Assembly (NCBI GenBank): GCA_900472675.1
Contig: UCJA01000025.1
Coordinates: forward strand, 57,628-121,627
DNA from: Hyphomicrobiales bacterium
Lineage (GTDB): Bacteria > Pseudomonadota > Alphaproteobacteria > Rhizobiales > Rhizobiaceae
Direction of reading: 5' to 3'
Length of the DNA: 64,000 bases
Of the stretch, positions 16,621-25,287 are shown piece after piece. The notes beneath the pieces are model-generated. The model worked only from the letters and a program-made list of their open reading frames with translations, made no database searches and was not told the origin of the DNA. Made by a program: the position numbers and the translations under genes. Position 1 is the stretch's first letter; the number at the start of each line of letters is the position of its first letter.

Positions 16621-17358
16621 TCAGGCTTCTGTCGCGGGCTCGCCGAACCGGATGCGGAAACGGCGGTTTTCCTTGCCCTTCTTTTCGATCCTGGCGATGT
16701 GAATCGCCCCGACCTCCTGGGTTTCGGAAACATGTGTGCCGCCACAGGGTTGGCTGTCAACGCTGGAGTTTTCGCCGATGCAGACGAGGCTAACCCGGCC
16801 AAGACCGACCGGCGGGCGCACATTCTTGGACTTCACGATGCCGGGGTTGGCGGCAAGCTCCGCGTCGGTGATCCACTGCAGGGTGACCGGGTGGTTTTCG
16901 GCGACCAGCGCCATCAGCTTCCCCGTCACCTCGTCCTTGTCGATGGCCTCGCCCATGTCGAAGTCGACGCGGGACTCGTCCTCACCAACGGCAGCACCCG
17001 TGATCGGATAGGAGCATACGACGGACAAAAGGTGGCAGGCGGTATGCATGCGCATCAGTTTGTAGCGCCGTGCCCAGTCGATATGCAGGGTCAGCGCCTC
17101 GCCCACGAGAGGCTGCGGCTGACCCTCCAGCGGCACGTGGATGATGATGTCCTTGGTCGCGCCGTGCTTCGTCTGGCCAAGCGCGATCTTTGTCCCGTCG
17201 GCCCGCTCCAGAAAACCGGTATCGCCCGGCTGACCACCAGACGTGGCATAGAAACACGTCCGGTCGAGCTCGATGCCGCCATCTCCGTGAACGACGGTCA
17301 CCACCGCCTCGGCCGTCGAAAGGTAGAAGTCGTCGCGGTAGAGGGCGTCAACGGCCAT
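16621..17358 (-). CDS. Alanyl-tRNA editing protein (AlaX-type)
   Basis: 245 residues. ATSGGQPGDTG near the N-terminus, the metal-binding HTACH, and CGGTHV near residue 217 are the editing-site motifs of AlaX and of the AlaRS editing domain. It is a trans-acting hydrolase for mischarged Ser-tRNA(Ala) or Gly-tRNA(Ala). The ATG at 17358 is preferred to an upstream in-frame reading that overlaps cysK. It lies 23 bp after cysK and 21 bp before sseA. Confidence 0.9.
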   Translation of the reverse strand: MAVDALYRDDFYLSTAEAVVTVVHGDGGIELDRTCFYATSGGQPGDTGFLERADGTKIALGQTKHGATKDIIIHVPLEGQPQPLVGEALTLHIDWARRYKLMRMHTACHLLSVVCSYPITGAAVGEDESRVDFDMGEAIDKDEVTGKLMALVAENHPVTLQWITDAELAANPGIVKSKNVRPPVGLGRVSLVCIGENSSVDSQPCGGTHVSETQEVGAIHIARIEKKGKENRRFRIRFGEPATEA

Positions 17359-17381
17359 GGCGTGCTCTGCTAATCTGCGAC

Positions 17382-18416
17382 CTACGCCGCCTGGAAGGGG
17401 ACTTCGATGTGGCGCTTGTGGATCAGCCAGCCCGGCAGGGGTAGGCCTTTCGACGTCAGGAAGTCCGGGTTGAAAAGCTTGGACTGGTAGCGGTTGCCGT
17501 AGTCGCAAAGAATGGTCACGATCGTGTGGCCCGGACCAAGGTCATTGGCAAGCCGGATGGCGCCGGCAATGTTGATGCCGGACGAGCCTCCGAGGCAAAG
17601 GCCTTCATGCTCGACCAGTTGGAAGACATGCGGCAGAGCTTCCGCATCCGAGATTCGGTAGGCGAAATCAGGCTTGAAGCCTTCCAGGTTGGCGGTGATG
17701 CGGCCCTGGCCGATGCCTTCGGTGATGGAACTGCCCTCGGACTTGAACTCGCCGTGGGTGTAATACTCATAGAGAGCGGCACCTTCCGGGTCCGCTAGCC
17801 CAATCTTGATATTCGGGTTTTTGGCGCGAAGGCCTGCTGCCGTTCCGGCAAGGGTTCCGCCCGAACCGACGGCGCAGATGAAGCCGTCGACCTTCCCATC
17901 TGTCTGCTCCCAGATTTCCGGCGCCGTCTGCTGGATATGGGCCTCACGATTGGCGGTATTGTCGAACTGGTTGGCCCAGATGGCGCCCGCTGGCTCGCTC
18001 TTGGCCAGTTCCTCGGCAAGCCGGCCCGAAACCTTCACGTAGTTGTTCGGGTTCTTGTAGGGAACGGCGGGAACCTCCACGAGCTCTGCGCCCAGCAGCC
18101 GCAGGGCATCCTTCTTTTCCTGGCTCTGCGTCTCCGGGATGACGATCACGGTACGGTAGCCGAGCGCCTTAGCAACCAGCGTCAAGCCGATCCCCGTATT
18201 GCCCGCCGTGCCTTCGACGATCACGCCGCCCGGCCGCAAAAGCCCCCGCCGTTCCGCATCGCGGATGATGAACAGGCCCGCACGATCCTTCACCGACTGC
18301 CCCGGGTTGAGAAACTCCGCCTTGCCGAGAATTTCACATCCAGTCGCCTCGGACGCGGCCTTCAGCCGGATGAGGGGCGTGTTGCCGATCAGGTCGAGCA
18401 CGGAGTGGGAGGTCAT
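17382..18416 (-). CDS. cysK: Cysteine synthase A
   Basis: 344 residues. PLP fold type II: LNPGQSVKDRAGLFII holds the Schiff-base lysine and GTAGNTGIGL the substrate loop (TSGNTGI in classical CysK, so Ser is Ala here). AVGSGGTLAGT is the phosphate-binding loop. It makes L-cysteine from O-acetylserine and sulfide. The ATG at 18416 (MTSHSVLDLIGNTPLIRLK) matches CysK N-termini; the frame extends 10 codons upstream. First gene of the cysK-alaX-sseA-GNAT operon. Confidence 0.9.
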   Translation of the reverse strand: MTSHSVLDLIGNTPLIRLKAASEATGCEILGKAEFLNPGQSVKDRAGLFIIRDAERRGLLRPGGVIVEGTAGNTGIGLTLVAKALGYRTVIVIPETQSQEKKDALRLLGAELVEVPAVPYKNPNNYVKVSGRLAEELAKSEPAGAIWANQFDNTANREAHIQQTAPEIWEQTDGKVDGFICAVGSGGTLAGTAAGLRAKNPNIKIGLADPEGAALYEYYTHGEFKSEGSSITEGIGQGRITANLEGFKPDFAYRISDAEALPHVFQLVEHEGLCLGGSSGINIAGAIRLANDLGPGHTIVTILCDYGNRYQSKLFNPDFLTSKGLPLPGWLIHKRHIEVPFQAA

Positions 18417-18636
18417 GGGGGAAAAGCCTTCTCGTTCTTCGAACATGTAATCGGCGTGTTTTGAGCGGACAAGGCTTGGACCGCAAGAAAATCTGTTCCT
18501 GCAAAATCGTCAGTCGCGGAAAAATACCCTGCGGCGCGCGGGAGGGGCAGGGGCTCGTGATGTCCTAGGGCCGATCGCCCAAGGCAAATTCCCCTGGTGC
18601 AGCAGGTCCGCTCAGACATCTGGCAGCAAGAAAGGA

Positions 18637-18658
18637 AAGAGCCGCTTTCGCGGCTCTT
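18637..18658 (-). terminator. Terminator of the DUF982 gene
   Basis: 9-bp stem AAGAGCCGC/GCGGCTCTT with a TTTC loop, just past the stop of the leftward DUF982 gene. On the minus strand a T-rich run (CTTTCCTTTC) follows. Confidence 0.7.
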
Positions 18659-18665
18659 GAGAGGG

Positions 18666-18908
18666 TCAGTTGATATGCAACTGGGCTTCGCTCACAGCCT
18701 GCTCGAACTGCTGCCGCGCCTCCTCCGGGGTACGGCGGCCGTCCAGTGCGGCACGGCACGTGCTGCGGGCCTTGACGAAATGCGGGCCGCGCATGTCGGG
18801 CCAGCGGTCGGTCAGCACGATCAGTGCCTCGAATGGACTGTTGATGATCTCCGTCCCCTGCGAGCCGAAGGCGACCCTTACCGGTTTCTGCCAATGTGGC
18901 TGTGACAT
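18666..18908 (-). CDS. DUF982 domain-containing protein
   Basis: 80 residues. MSQPHWQKPVRVAFGSQGTE, then ALIVLTDRWPDMRGPHFVKA and the C-terminal ARSTCRAALDGRRTPEEAR fit DUF982, a family of short proteins with many paralogues in Rhizobiaceae and no known function. The start at 18908 has a GGAGGAA-like site upstream. It is followed by its own terminator. Confidence 0.85.
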   Translation of the reverse strand: MSQPHWQKPVRVAFGSQGTEIINSPFEALIVLTDRWPDMRGPHFVKARSTCRAALDGRRTPEEARQQFEQAVSEAQLHIN

Positions 18909-19011
18909 TTCCGTATTCCTCCCTGAATACCAACCTCACCGAACGCGGGCCGGAATAAGAAGTTCCTCCCAAGCGCGGGAAATTTCAAGCACTGCAACTG
19001 CGCAAACACAG

Positions 19012-19038
19012 GAAAGCCGCCGGCAAGCGGCGGCTTTC
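19012..19038 (-). terminator. Hairpin after the DUF1236 gene
   Basis: 11-bp stem GAAAGCCGCCG/CGGCGGCTTTC with a 5-nt loop, 23 bases past the DUF1236 stop. The following minus-strand sequence has only a short T-rich part, so strength is uncertain. Confidence 0.5.
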
Positions 19039-19060
19039 TCATGCATATTCGTGGAAAAAT

Positions 19061-19450
19061 TTATTCGATGACCTGCACCACATTGTGCGTGCGCGGATCA
19101 ACGATCACCCGCTGCTCGTTGACGATCGCATAGGAATAGGACGGCGATTCCGGGATCGGCGTCAGCACCACCTGCTGCGGGATCGGCTGGCCGACCACGA
19201 CGCGTTCTTCCACAATCACCGACTGCTGAACCGGCTGCTGGCGAACATAGGTCACCACGCGCTCCGGCGGCGGATCGATGGCAGTGCCGGCTGCTGCGCC
19301 GACAATCCCGCCAACCGCTGCACCGATTGGGCCGCCGACGATGGCACCAGTGACAGCACCGCCGACGGCACCGTTCACAGTGCCCTGCTGGGCGACGGCA
19401 CCGCTAGCGGCAAGCGCTGCAACGGCGGAAAGCAAGAGGAACTTTTTCAT
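19061..19450 (-). CDS. DUF1236 domain-containing exported protein
   Basis: 129 residues from MKKFLLLSAVAALAASGAVA, a typical Sec signal peptide. A Gly/Ala-rich segment with glycine-zipper character follows (GAVGGAVTGAIVGGPIGAAV), then a DUF1236-like C-terminus ending RVIVDPRTHNVVQVIE. The family is common in Rhizobiales; the role is unknown, possibly envelope-associated. A TTG 11 codons upstream opens the frame but the ATG precedes the signal peptide directly. Confidence 0.82.
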   Translation of the reverse strand: MKKFLLLSAVAALAASGAVAQQGTVNGAVGGAVTGAIVGGPIGAAVGGIVGAAAGTAIDPPPERVVTYVRQQPVQQSVIVEERVVVGQPIPQQVVLTPIPESPSYSYAIVNEQRVIVDPRTHNVVQVIE

Positions 19451-19540
19451 GGCGAGTCTTTCTGTGATTGAAGTGCCTTTCAACGTGAAGCTATGGGTTT
19501 AGTTCCTCATCGCTTACGTTTTCCGCAGGCAGTTCAATGA

Positions 19541-19584
19541 GCTGGCGCTGTGCTGGCACTGCGCTGGCGCAGCGCTGGCACTGC
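19541..19584. repeat. Four tandem 11-bp units, GCTGGC-rich
   Basis: Four adjacent 11-mers beginning GCTGGC (GCTGGCGCTGT, GCTGGCACTGC, GCTGGCGCAGC, GCTGGCACTGC) lie between the divergent DUF1236 gene and the secreted protein at 19712. Coordinates may be off by a base. They could bind a regulator for either gene or be a simple slippage product. Confidence 0.65.
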
Positions 19585-19711
19585 GTTGAAGCGGCACTTG
19601 GGTCTACTGGTAGACGCGCGATGATGTGACTGGGACATGGGTGCAATCTAAGGAACCCATGCTGTGGCACGGTTGTTGACCGCAGACGACCAGCAGAAAA
19701 GGAGCAAGCCC

Positions 19712-20086
19712 ATGTCCAAGAATCTAAAGCTGCCTATGGCACCAACGCATGGAAAAAGGCGCAATAGCCATCCAGCGGCTGTGCTGCTTGCCCTACTTAG
19801 CCTGTCCGCAGCAGCGGTCCCGGCTCATCAGGCTGGAGCGCAGGAAACGGCGCCCGCGAGACCGGACTGCCAAGCGCCGGCTTCGCCATCTCAAGGCCAG
19901 GCAAACGGGCCGTCCGGCGGCGCGCAGCTTTCGCAGAAGCTGGATAATTGCGGGAGCGTTCTAGAGGCGCCAAAGACGGGCGACGGCGACATCGTGACGC
20001 CAGCACCCTCTACAGGAAGTGGACGAGTGATCGAGCCGGGCACGCTTCCGCCCAATGCCAACCCCTCCAATGGTTCTGGTGGTTAG
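19712..20086 (+). CDS. Small secreted hypothetical protein
   Basis: 124 residues from the ATG preceded by AAAAGGAG. A basic N-terminus and a hydrophobic segment (AAVLLALLSLSAAAVPAHQAGA) form a signal peptide ending near residue 42. The mature part is low complexity, rich in Pro, Gly and Ser, with two Cys (DCQAP and NCGSVL) that may form a disulfide. I do not recognise a family. Its end overlaps the convergent gene at 20083 by four bases. Confidence 0.6.
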   Translation: MSKNLKLPMAPTHGKRRNSHPAAVLLALLSLSAAAVPAHQAGAQETAPARPDCQAPASPSQGQANGPSGGAQLSQKLDNCGSVLEAPKTGDGDIVTPAPSTGSGRVIEPGTLPPNANPSNGSGG

Positions 20087-20589
20087 TCAGGATTGCGTGG
20101 TCGCGGCGGGAGGTCCTGGTATTCCGACGGACCTCTCAGCCTCGGTTCCTCGTCTGGCGAGGCACCGCCTTGCGGCTCGCTGTTGCGCTGACTTTCGGAA
20201 TATCCTTCTTCACGCGGTGAGGCCCGTTCGCCACGCGACTGAACTCGGTCGATCACGTCCATCAGAACATCGGCGCAGATGCGCATGGGCTCGTTGTCCG
20301 GACAGCTGAGGTCGACTGTGCTGCGCCCGGTCGAGATATGAAATCGAGCGCCCTGGCGCGGAGCAGGTCTTTCATCAGCTTCGGGAGGGGAGGCGTCGCG
20401 GGCACGGTCCATCCGCCACTGGCTCTTCCGCTCACTGCGCTCCGAAGACGACGCGCCTTTATCCGAGGCCTCCGCACGCCGTTCAGTCGCCGCGCCCTTG
20501 TGCGTCGGCATGTCGATCACCGACTGAGCAAGCGCGCCGCTGGCCGGCAGCGAAATCGCCACGGCCGAAACGATGATCCATGTCTTCAT
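20083..20589 (-). CDS. Exported hypothetical protein, charged low complexity
   Basis: 168 residues. Signal peptide MKTWIIVSAVAISLPASGALA, then a polar region with many Arg, Glu and Ser residues. A short ordered core STVDLSCPDNEPMRICADVL (two Cys) precedes a Glu/Pro-rich tail. The ATG at 20589 has GGGAGA upstream. No family recognised; probably periplasmic. Confidence 0.6.
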   Translation of the reverse strand: MKTWIIVSAVAISLPASGALAQSVIDMPTHKGAATERRAEASDKGASSSERSERKSQWRMDRARDASPPEADERPAPRQGARFHISTGRSTVDLSCPDNEPMRICADVLMDVIDRVQSRGERASPREEGYSESQRNSEPQGGASPDEEPRLRGPSEYQDLPPRPRNPD

Positions 20590-20612
20590 GGCTGGCATCT
20601 CCCGTTGAAACC

Positions 20613-20664
20613 ACAAAAAAAAGCGGGGCGGCGGCATGGGTTTATCCACGCCGCCGACCCCGCT
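20613..20664 (-). terminator. Terminator of the YqjD-like gene
   Basis: GC-rich stem AGCGGGG-C-GGCGGC with its complement around 20622-20664, and eight Ts following on the minus strand (AAAAAAAA on the plus strand). It is positioned right after the stop at 20701. Confidence 0.8.
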
Positions 20665-20700
20665 ATCTATCATCACGTGGACGAAAGATGGATCAGTCGC

Positions 20701-20979
20701 CTAGTCGCGGCTGCGGCTGCCGGACAGCAGCAGCGTCAGGATGGCGCCGAGCGCCAGTGCGCCGAAGACGGCACCGGTTGCGGCTGCCGGATTGCGGCGC
20801 ATGGCGGTGGAAAGCTGCTGGCCTTCATCGCGGAACTGACGTGCAATATGACGTGCGTGTGGAGCAAGCGCCGTGGAGACGTCGCTGGCGGTGGAATTAG
20901 CCTGCTTCATGAGCGAGTGGCGGAGCTCGGAGAGCTGGTCGGTGAGACGGTCGAGATCAGAGTAAATATCGCGAGCCAT
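20701..20979 (-). CDS. ElaB/YqjD-like (DUF883) membrane-anchored protein
   Basis: 92 residues. Long amphipathic helix from MARDIYSDLDRLTDQLSELR, a central linker, then a C-terminal membrane segment AAATGAVFGALALGAILTLL and a basic end SGSRSRD. This is the layout of YqjD/ElaB proteins, which anchor to the inner membrane by the C-terminus and can bind stationary-phase ribosomes. Family match is by layout rather than strict motifs. AGGAGG precedes the ATG. Confidence 0.65.
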   Translation of the reverse strand: MARDIYSDLDRLTDQLSELRHSLMKQANSTASDVSTALAPHARHIARQFRDEGQQLSTAMRRNPAAATGAVFGALALGAILTLLLSGSRSRD

Positions 20980-21137
20980 GAGGTCCTCCTGTGGGAGCCA
21001 TTGAGATGCTGCATTGCACCCCTTAACGTTCGACCGGCTCTCCGGTTCCTCCAAATGACTGCTCTGTGAATGGCGCCCTCAGCGCTAATTCATCCGGTTA
21101 CCGCTACTGCTGGCCACCACAAACCGGGAGAAACCCT

Positions 21138-21308
21138 ATGCTCGCACGTCTTTTCGTCACCATCGCACTTCTGTCCGGCATCGTAACAGTCGTGGGCCAG
21201 CTGATTTCTAAACCAGGCAGGGATTTGGCGTTTCAAATCCTGGTGTATGCCGGAGCCGAGCAACCGAACTTATCAGACCACAAAGAACTCGCCGTTGCTG
21301 AGCGATAG
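21138..21308 (+). CDS. Small hypothetical membrane protein
   Basis: 56 residues from the ATG preceded by GGGAGA. A hydrophobic stretch LARLFVTIALLSGIVTVVGQ could span the membrane or act as a signal; the remainder is short and polar. Its 3' end overlaps the convergent RTX-like gene by 36 bases, which lowers confidence. Confidence 0.35.
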   Translation: MLARLFVTIALLSGIVTVVGQLISKPGRDLAFQILVYAGAEQPNLSDHKELAVAER

Positions 21309-22685
21309 GTTTGCCGAAAGCGTGGCAAAATGCACGCCACTGAACGCAGAGCCGGAACCGTCCTGATCATAATACAGCTTACCGGTATCGGTTTCGTAGA
21401 TGACCCGATCGCTGCTGTCGGACGCGAGGCCGGTCAGGTTTTTGCTGAATTCGGAAACTGAAAGGTCGCCCGCAACGAGTGCGGTAAACACGGAATGGTC
21501 GAGGCTAATGGTGTCCGCGCTGACGTCGAAGTCCGTAACGGTGTCGACATTTGCCGAAATCAGCGCACTGTTGAAAACAAAATGATCACTGCCCGCACCG
21601 CCGGTCAGCAAGTCCAGTCCAGTCGACCCATTCAGGCTGTCGGCTCCGCTGCCGCCCTTGATGACGTTTGCCTTGTCGTCACCAGCAAGGGTATCGTTGC
21701 CACTTCCTCCCGTGATGTTCTCAAAACTCCGGATCCCGAAAGATCCAACACCGCTCTTAATCAAGTCGTGGTTGCTCAGTGCCACGCCCACGTCGGACGT
21801 AAATTTTGCAAAGCTGATCGTATCGACGCCAGCGCTGCCGTTGATGACAACAAGGCTCTGGTCGTTCTCCAGCGGCGTAAGGTTGACACTATCATCTCCG
21901 CTTCCGGTGGAAATGTTTGCAGCTCCGCCGCTGCCAAGATTGATGGTATCTTTTCCGCTGTGCGTAACGATGGACGTGATCTCACCGCTGGAGGTGGAAA
22001 CTGTGTTGTCTCCACTCCCGGCAAGAATGGCCTCGGCGCCGCCGGCCCCTATCGAGATCGTATCGTTACCACCGTAAGAAATAACGGCACCGACGTAGCC
22101 ACCCGTTGTCTTGAGCACGTTATTTCCGCCGCCGAGATTGATCGTTTCGGCGTCACCAGCGGTAAAGGTGACCTTGTCATTGCCCCCATAGGCAACCGTA
22201 GCGCCAACATACCCGCCAGAAATTGTGGCCTGGTTATTGCCGCCGCCGAGGTTGAGGTAATCGACACTGCCGGCTTTGATCGAGACGATATCGTTGCCGC
22301 CTTTAAGAGATACGGTTCCGATGTAGTCGGACGAAGACGTAAATTTCTCAACGCTGGATCCGCCAAAAATTGCCTCCACCTCCGTTTTGACCAGAGTGAC
22401 CTCGTGACCGGACGGTGAGTCAAGAAACAGGTGGTTGATATAGCGGCTGTCTCCTGTCGCGGAATCGCTAATGACGGCCTTCACATTTTCCACAAATCGA
22501 AGGGCTCCCATAGCCCAGTCACTGCCGGTGAGTGACACCGTAGCCGTCTTCAACGCCGATGAGCTTGACGCGTAGATGTCGACAGCGAGAATGAAACGGT
22601 GTGACCAATTGAAGACGTCTCCTCCAATGGAGAAAGACGTTGAACCGTTGAATGTGAAACTGCTGTTTTTTGCGAGCGTCGACAT
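21273..22685 (-). CDS. RTX-like calcium-binding repeat protein, probable type I secretion substrate
   Basis: 470 residues without a signal peptide. Residues about 120-290 consist of repeats near 38 residues built on GGNDxVSI and NLGGGNN-type turns. Then come canonical nonapeptide repeats around 340-375 (GGSGNDTLAGDDKANVIKGG, LTGGAGSDHF), each able to bind Ca2+. The C-terminus (FDVSADTISLDHSVF ... LSNGEFFVV) resembles M10 serralysin-type secretion ends. No protease motif and no T1SS genes lie nearby. Transcription starts in an AT-rich stretch past 22690. Confidence 0.82.
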   Translation of the reverse strand: MSTLAKNSSFTFNGSTSFSIGGDVFNWSHRFILAVDIYASSSSALKTATVSLTGSDWAMGALRFVENVKAVISDSATGDSRYINHLFLDSPSGHEVTLVKTEVEAIFGGSSVEKFTSSSDYIGTVSLKGGNDIVSIKAGSVDYLNLGGGNNQATISGGYVGATVAYGGNDKVTFTAGDAETINLGGGNNVLKTTGGYVGAVISYGGNDTISIGAGGAEAILAGSGDNTVSTSSGEITSIVTHSGKDTINLGSGGAANISTGSGDDSVNLTPLENDQSLVVINGSAGVDTISFAKFTSDVGVALSNHDLIKSGVGSFGIRSFENITGGSGNDTLAGDDKANVIKGGSGADSLNGSTGLDLLTGGAGSDHFVFNSALISANVDTVTDFDVSADTISLDHSVFTALVAGDLSVSEFSKNLTGLASDSSDRVIYETDTGKLYYDQDGSGSAFSGVHFATLSANLSLSNGEFFVV

Positions 22686-22939
22686 GGCACAGCCCCCGTT
22701 TTATAAAAACGGATTAACAATACTGCTCGCGACTCTGAGCAGACAAGCATGGCGTGCAGTTTAAATTTTTAATCGCCTTCGTAAGTCTCTCAAGATGTCG
22801 CCAAAACTCTGCGAACCCGATTGATCGCGTAAGGCCGCTTGGTGGCCAGCGTGAAGGAGTATGAAAGCTGGGACGTAAGGAGAGCGATAATCAGCGCGCG
22901 CTCACCATGAGATGGCAAATAAGCGCTGATGTTTAGATT

Positions 22940-23014
22940 TGGCTCCCCGGGCCGGATTCGAACCGGCGACCTGTCGATTAACAGTCGAATGCTCTACCGC
23001 TGAGCTACCAGGGA
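22940..23014 (-). tRNA. tRNA-Asn (anticodon GUU)
   Basis: 75 nt with CCA. Acceptor TCCCTGG pairs with CCGGGGA (one G-T), D-loop AGCTCAGCGGTAGAGC, anticodon loop CTGTTAA and T-arm GGTTCGAATCC are all present on the minus strand. Confidence 0.95.
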
Positions 23015-23311
23015 ACAACCGCGAAGGCCGCGGTGTGTGCGGCGGGTAATACAAACGCTTTTCCGTTTTGCCAAGCGCTTTTTGCAAAAAAATCGAACTT
23101 CCTTGCTTTATCCCCCGGCAGATCCCATTTCGCCGTGATGAGGCGTAGGCCCCAGGCGGCGTTTGCGCCGATTGTTGAAGCATGTCGCGCAAAACTGTGC
23201 AGCGGTTTTGCGACAACAACATGCGATCACACAGAAACGTAAAGCGTGAAGAGCGAATCTGAAAGATCGCGACACGCTTCGGTGAAGCAAGATGCAAGGG
23301 AGTTTGTCGGC

Positions 23312-23590
23312 GTGGCAGAGACACAGCAAAGGCGCAAGTTCGGCCTGGACCCGAAGACGGGTCGCTTGGCGATTGCCGGATTGCAGGTTCCGATGCCGCG
23401 CTCGCGCGTCGGCCGGATCGGTGTCGGCTCTGGCCTGATCGTCGGTGGCGTGCTCGGCTTCCTGCCAATCCTTGGCTTCTGGATGCTGCCGCTGGGCGTC
23501 GTCGTTCTGTCCAACGACGTGTCGCTGCTGCGCCGCTGGAGACGTCGCACCACCCTCTGGTGGGGACGCCGCAAGACACGCGGTCGTTAG
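23312..23590 (+). CDS. Small membrane protein of Rhizobiaceae type
   Basis: 92 residues from a GTG with AGGGAG upstream; an ATG 22 codons earlier is the other option. A hydrophobic hairpin RIGVGSGLIVGGVLGFLPIL and GFWMLPLGVVVLSNDVSLLR is followed by a very basic tail RRWRRRTTLWWGRRK, so the C-terminus is probably cytoplasmic. Layout is like PGPGW-type small membrane proteins; function unknown. Confidence 0.6.
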   Translation: MAETQQRRKFGLDPKTGRLAIAGLQVPMPRSRVGRIGVGSGLIVGGVLGFLPILGFWMLPLGVVVLSNDVSLLRRWRRRTTLWWGRRKTRGR

Positions 23591-23714
23591 ACCACTTTAA
23601 ACGCCCGCTCTGCCAGACAGTCCCCACGATCGCGACGATGCGAAATTGTCACGCCGCCCCGGCATCCGCTAGGGCCCGCGCGCGTCGCTGGCGATTACGA
23701 CACGAATCACTAAG

Positions 23715-24053
23715 ATGACCATGGGGATTGCAGACGAGGGCCGCATGGTTTTCATGGTGATAGAGGGTGGACTTGCCACGACGGCAGTGGCCGACCTAGG
23801 TTATGCCGGCATAAGCCGGATCGACGTGGAGCAGGAGGCCGCACGTAGGCTCAATGCCATTGGATATGACCGGTGGGAGCGCCGGGAACAGACGATTGGC
23901 ATGCCGGTCCCGCGCGAGATCAAATATCTCGCCCTGCAGATCCGTTTTGCGGCTCAGGCCATCGGCGGTCTTCGGCGGATACCGTCGGATTTCCGCTCGG
24001 ATATCTACTGGCCAACCCCGCTGGAGCAACCGGCGTTCAGAACAGGGCCATGA
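23715..24053 (+). CDS. Hypothetical protein
   Basis: 112 residues, no signal or membrane segment. YDRWERREQTIGMPVPREIKYLALQIRFAAQAI looks helical. I recognise no family. The start is uncertain: no good ribosome site before ATG 23715, and internal Mets exist at residues 3 and 11. It converges with a tiny membrane-protein gene whose end overlaps it by 17 bases. Confidence 0.5.
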   Translation: MTMGIADEGRMVFMVIEGGLATTAVADLGYAGISRIDVEQEAARRLNAIGYDRWERREQTIGMPVPREIKYLALQIRFAAQAIGGLRRIPSDFRSDIYWPTPLEQPAFRTGP

Positions 24054-24153
24054 ACAGGTGCCCCACGTAGAAAATGCTGAGTAGCGACGCGGCGGTTGCG
24101 AACGCCATGATGGCGTCGGAGAAAGTGAGCTTCATGCTGCTTGTCGCCGTCAT
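24037..24153 (-). CDS. 38-residue membrane microprotein
   Basis: Reads MTATSSMKLTFSDAIMAFAT... to GHLFMALF and stop. AGAGGA lies six bases before the ATG, a good ribosome site. Residues 14-36 are hydrophobic and would cross the membrane once. It is too short for usual gene-length cut-offs. No homologue can be named. Confidence 0.5.
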   Translation of the reverse strand: MTATSSMKLTFSDAIMAFATAASLLSIFYVGHLFMALF

Positions 24154-24450
24154 GGCGATCCTCTGATAGGAATAAAACGACAGCATCGTCGTCGTCCTCG
24201 ATTTTAAGAACGAGGCCTTACCAAAGCGCTCACGAGGATCCCTAACAGGGCGTTAATTGTGCCTAGCAGGATTTAGTGGGGGGGGCGTCAGTAGTAGACA
24301 ATCTGCGCGACACGCCGATCACCTGTAATGCGAAGGGCTTAACTCGTGTCAGACTCGGGCGTTGATGTAGATCAGCCAAAGGTTTCGGGGGGTAAGCTTA
24401 GGTGTAAACCTCGCTAGCTGCCGTGTTCACGTGGCCGGTCTAAGCGATAG

Positions 24451-25287
24451 TCAAGGAGAAGGAGAGGGTTTGAATGCCGCTTTGATAAGCAGTCGTTTCG
24501 TCCTTCCGTCGATCGCTACGTTTTCTCTGCAAGCGATCTCAATTTCGCTCGGCGCACCGTTGACATACCTGTCGAGGCTCCAGCTCAGAGCAGCGTATGT
24601 GCTAGCTGACAGCCCCTTCTCGGCATAAAAGGGAACCATCTTTCCCACGTCGGGAAGATACACGCTGCCATTGCCGGAGTTGGCGTTATAAGCTCCTACA
24701 CTCGCTTGACGTGATAGTTCGTCAGTCAAGAGGTCGGCGTTAACGTAGGCTTTAGTGTGCACATCCATTTTCAATAGGGGCGTGTAACCCTTCTTGATAG
24801 TAACAGTATTCACGCCTTCGCCGATGACGCTATGCGCCCTTCGCATAGAGGGCTCGATCTTGTCGACGAGTGCCTCGCGATCGCCAGATGGAAGCTTGTC
24901 CAACCTTTTGTCCCAGCGTTCCACGGCGTTCATTGCCAAGCCACAAACCCGGGTAAGACTACTGCCGATTAGGCTGTTTAGAAGCTGCCCAGCAGTACTA
25001 ACGGCATAAGAACCAGCAACCGAAGTGATAAACAGGTTCTCCGGGTTCATTACGTAGAGGTAGATATCATAAATGTAGCTACCTTGTCGGGCGGGGGTGA
25101 GAAATACCTTTGCGTCCGGAGATAGCGCGCCACGCGCCTTGATTTTTCCTGTGGCTGCGTAGTGCGCCAAAAGCGAGTAAGTCCAAGTCAGCCCTTCGAT
25201 CGACGTAGCGCCTTCGTGAGCCGGGAGGCGGTTGCGATCAGCTTCCCCGCCCTCGTAGATCACCCGATATTTCAACTCCAATGTCAC
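24451..25287 (-). CDS. Uncharacterised accessory protein
   Basis: 278 residues, no signal peptide. The middle (NLFITSVAGSYAVSTAGQLL) is moderately hydrophobic; the ends look like soluble alpha/beta structure (EGATSIEGLTWTYSLLAHY at the start, EIEIACRENVAIDGRTKRLL at the end). It starts at GTG 25287 with GGGGGGAG upstream. It looks less GC-biased than the chromosome genes and lies alone between non-coding stretches next to tRNA-Cys, so it may be acquired. I cannot assign a function. Confidence 0.7.
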   Translation of the reverse strand: MTLELKYRVIYEGGEADRNRLPAHEGATSIEGLTWTYSLLAHYAATGKIKARGALSPDAKVFLTPARQGSYIYDIYLYVMNPENLFITSVAGSYAVSTAGQLLNSLIGSSLTRVCGLAMNAVERWDKRLDKLPSGDREALVDKIEPSMRRAHSVIGEGVNTVTIKKGYTPLLKMDVHTKAYVNADLLTDELSRQASVGAYNANSGNGSVYLPDVGKMVPFYAEKGLSASTYAALSWSLDRYVNGAPSEIEIACRENVAIDGRTKRLLIKAAFKPSPSP

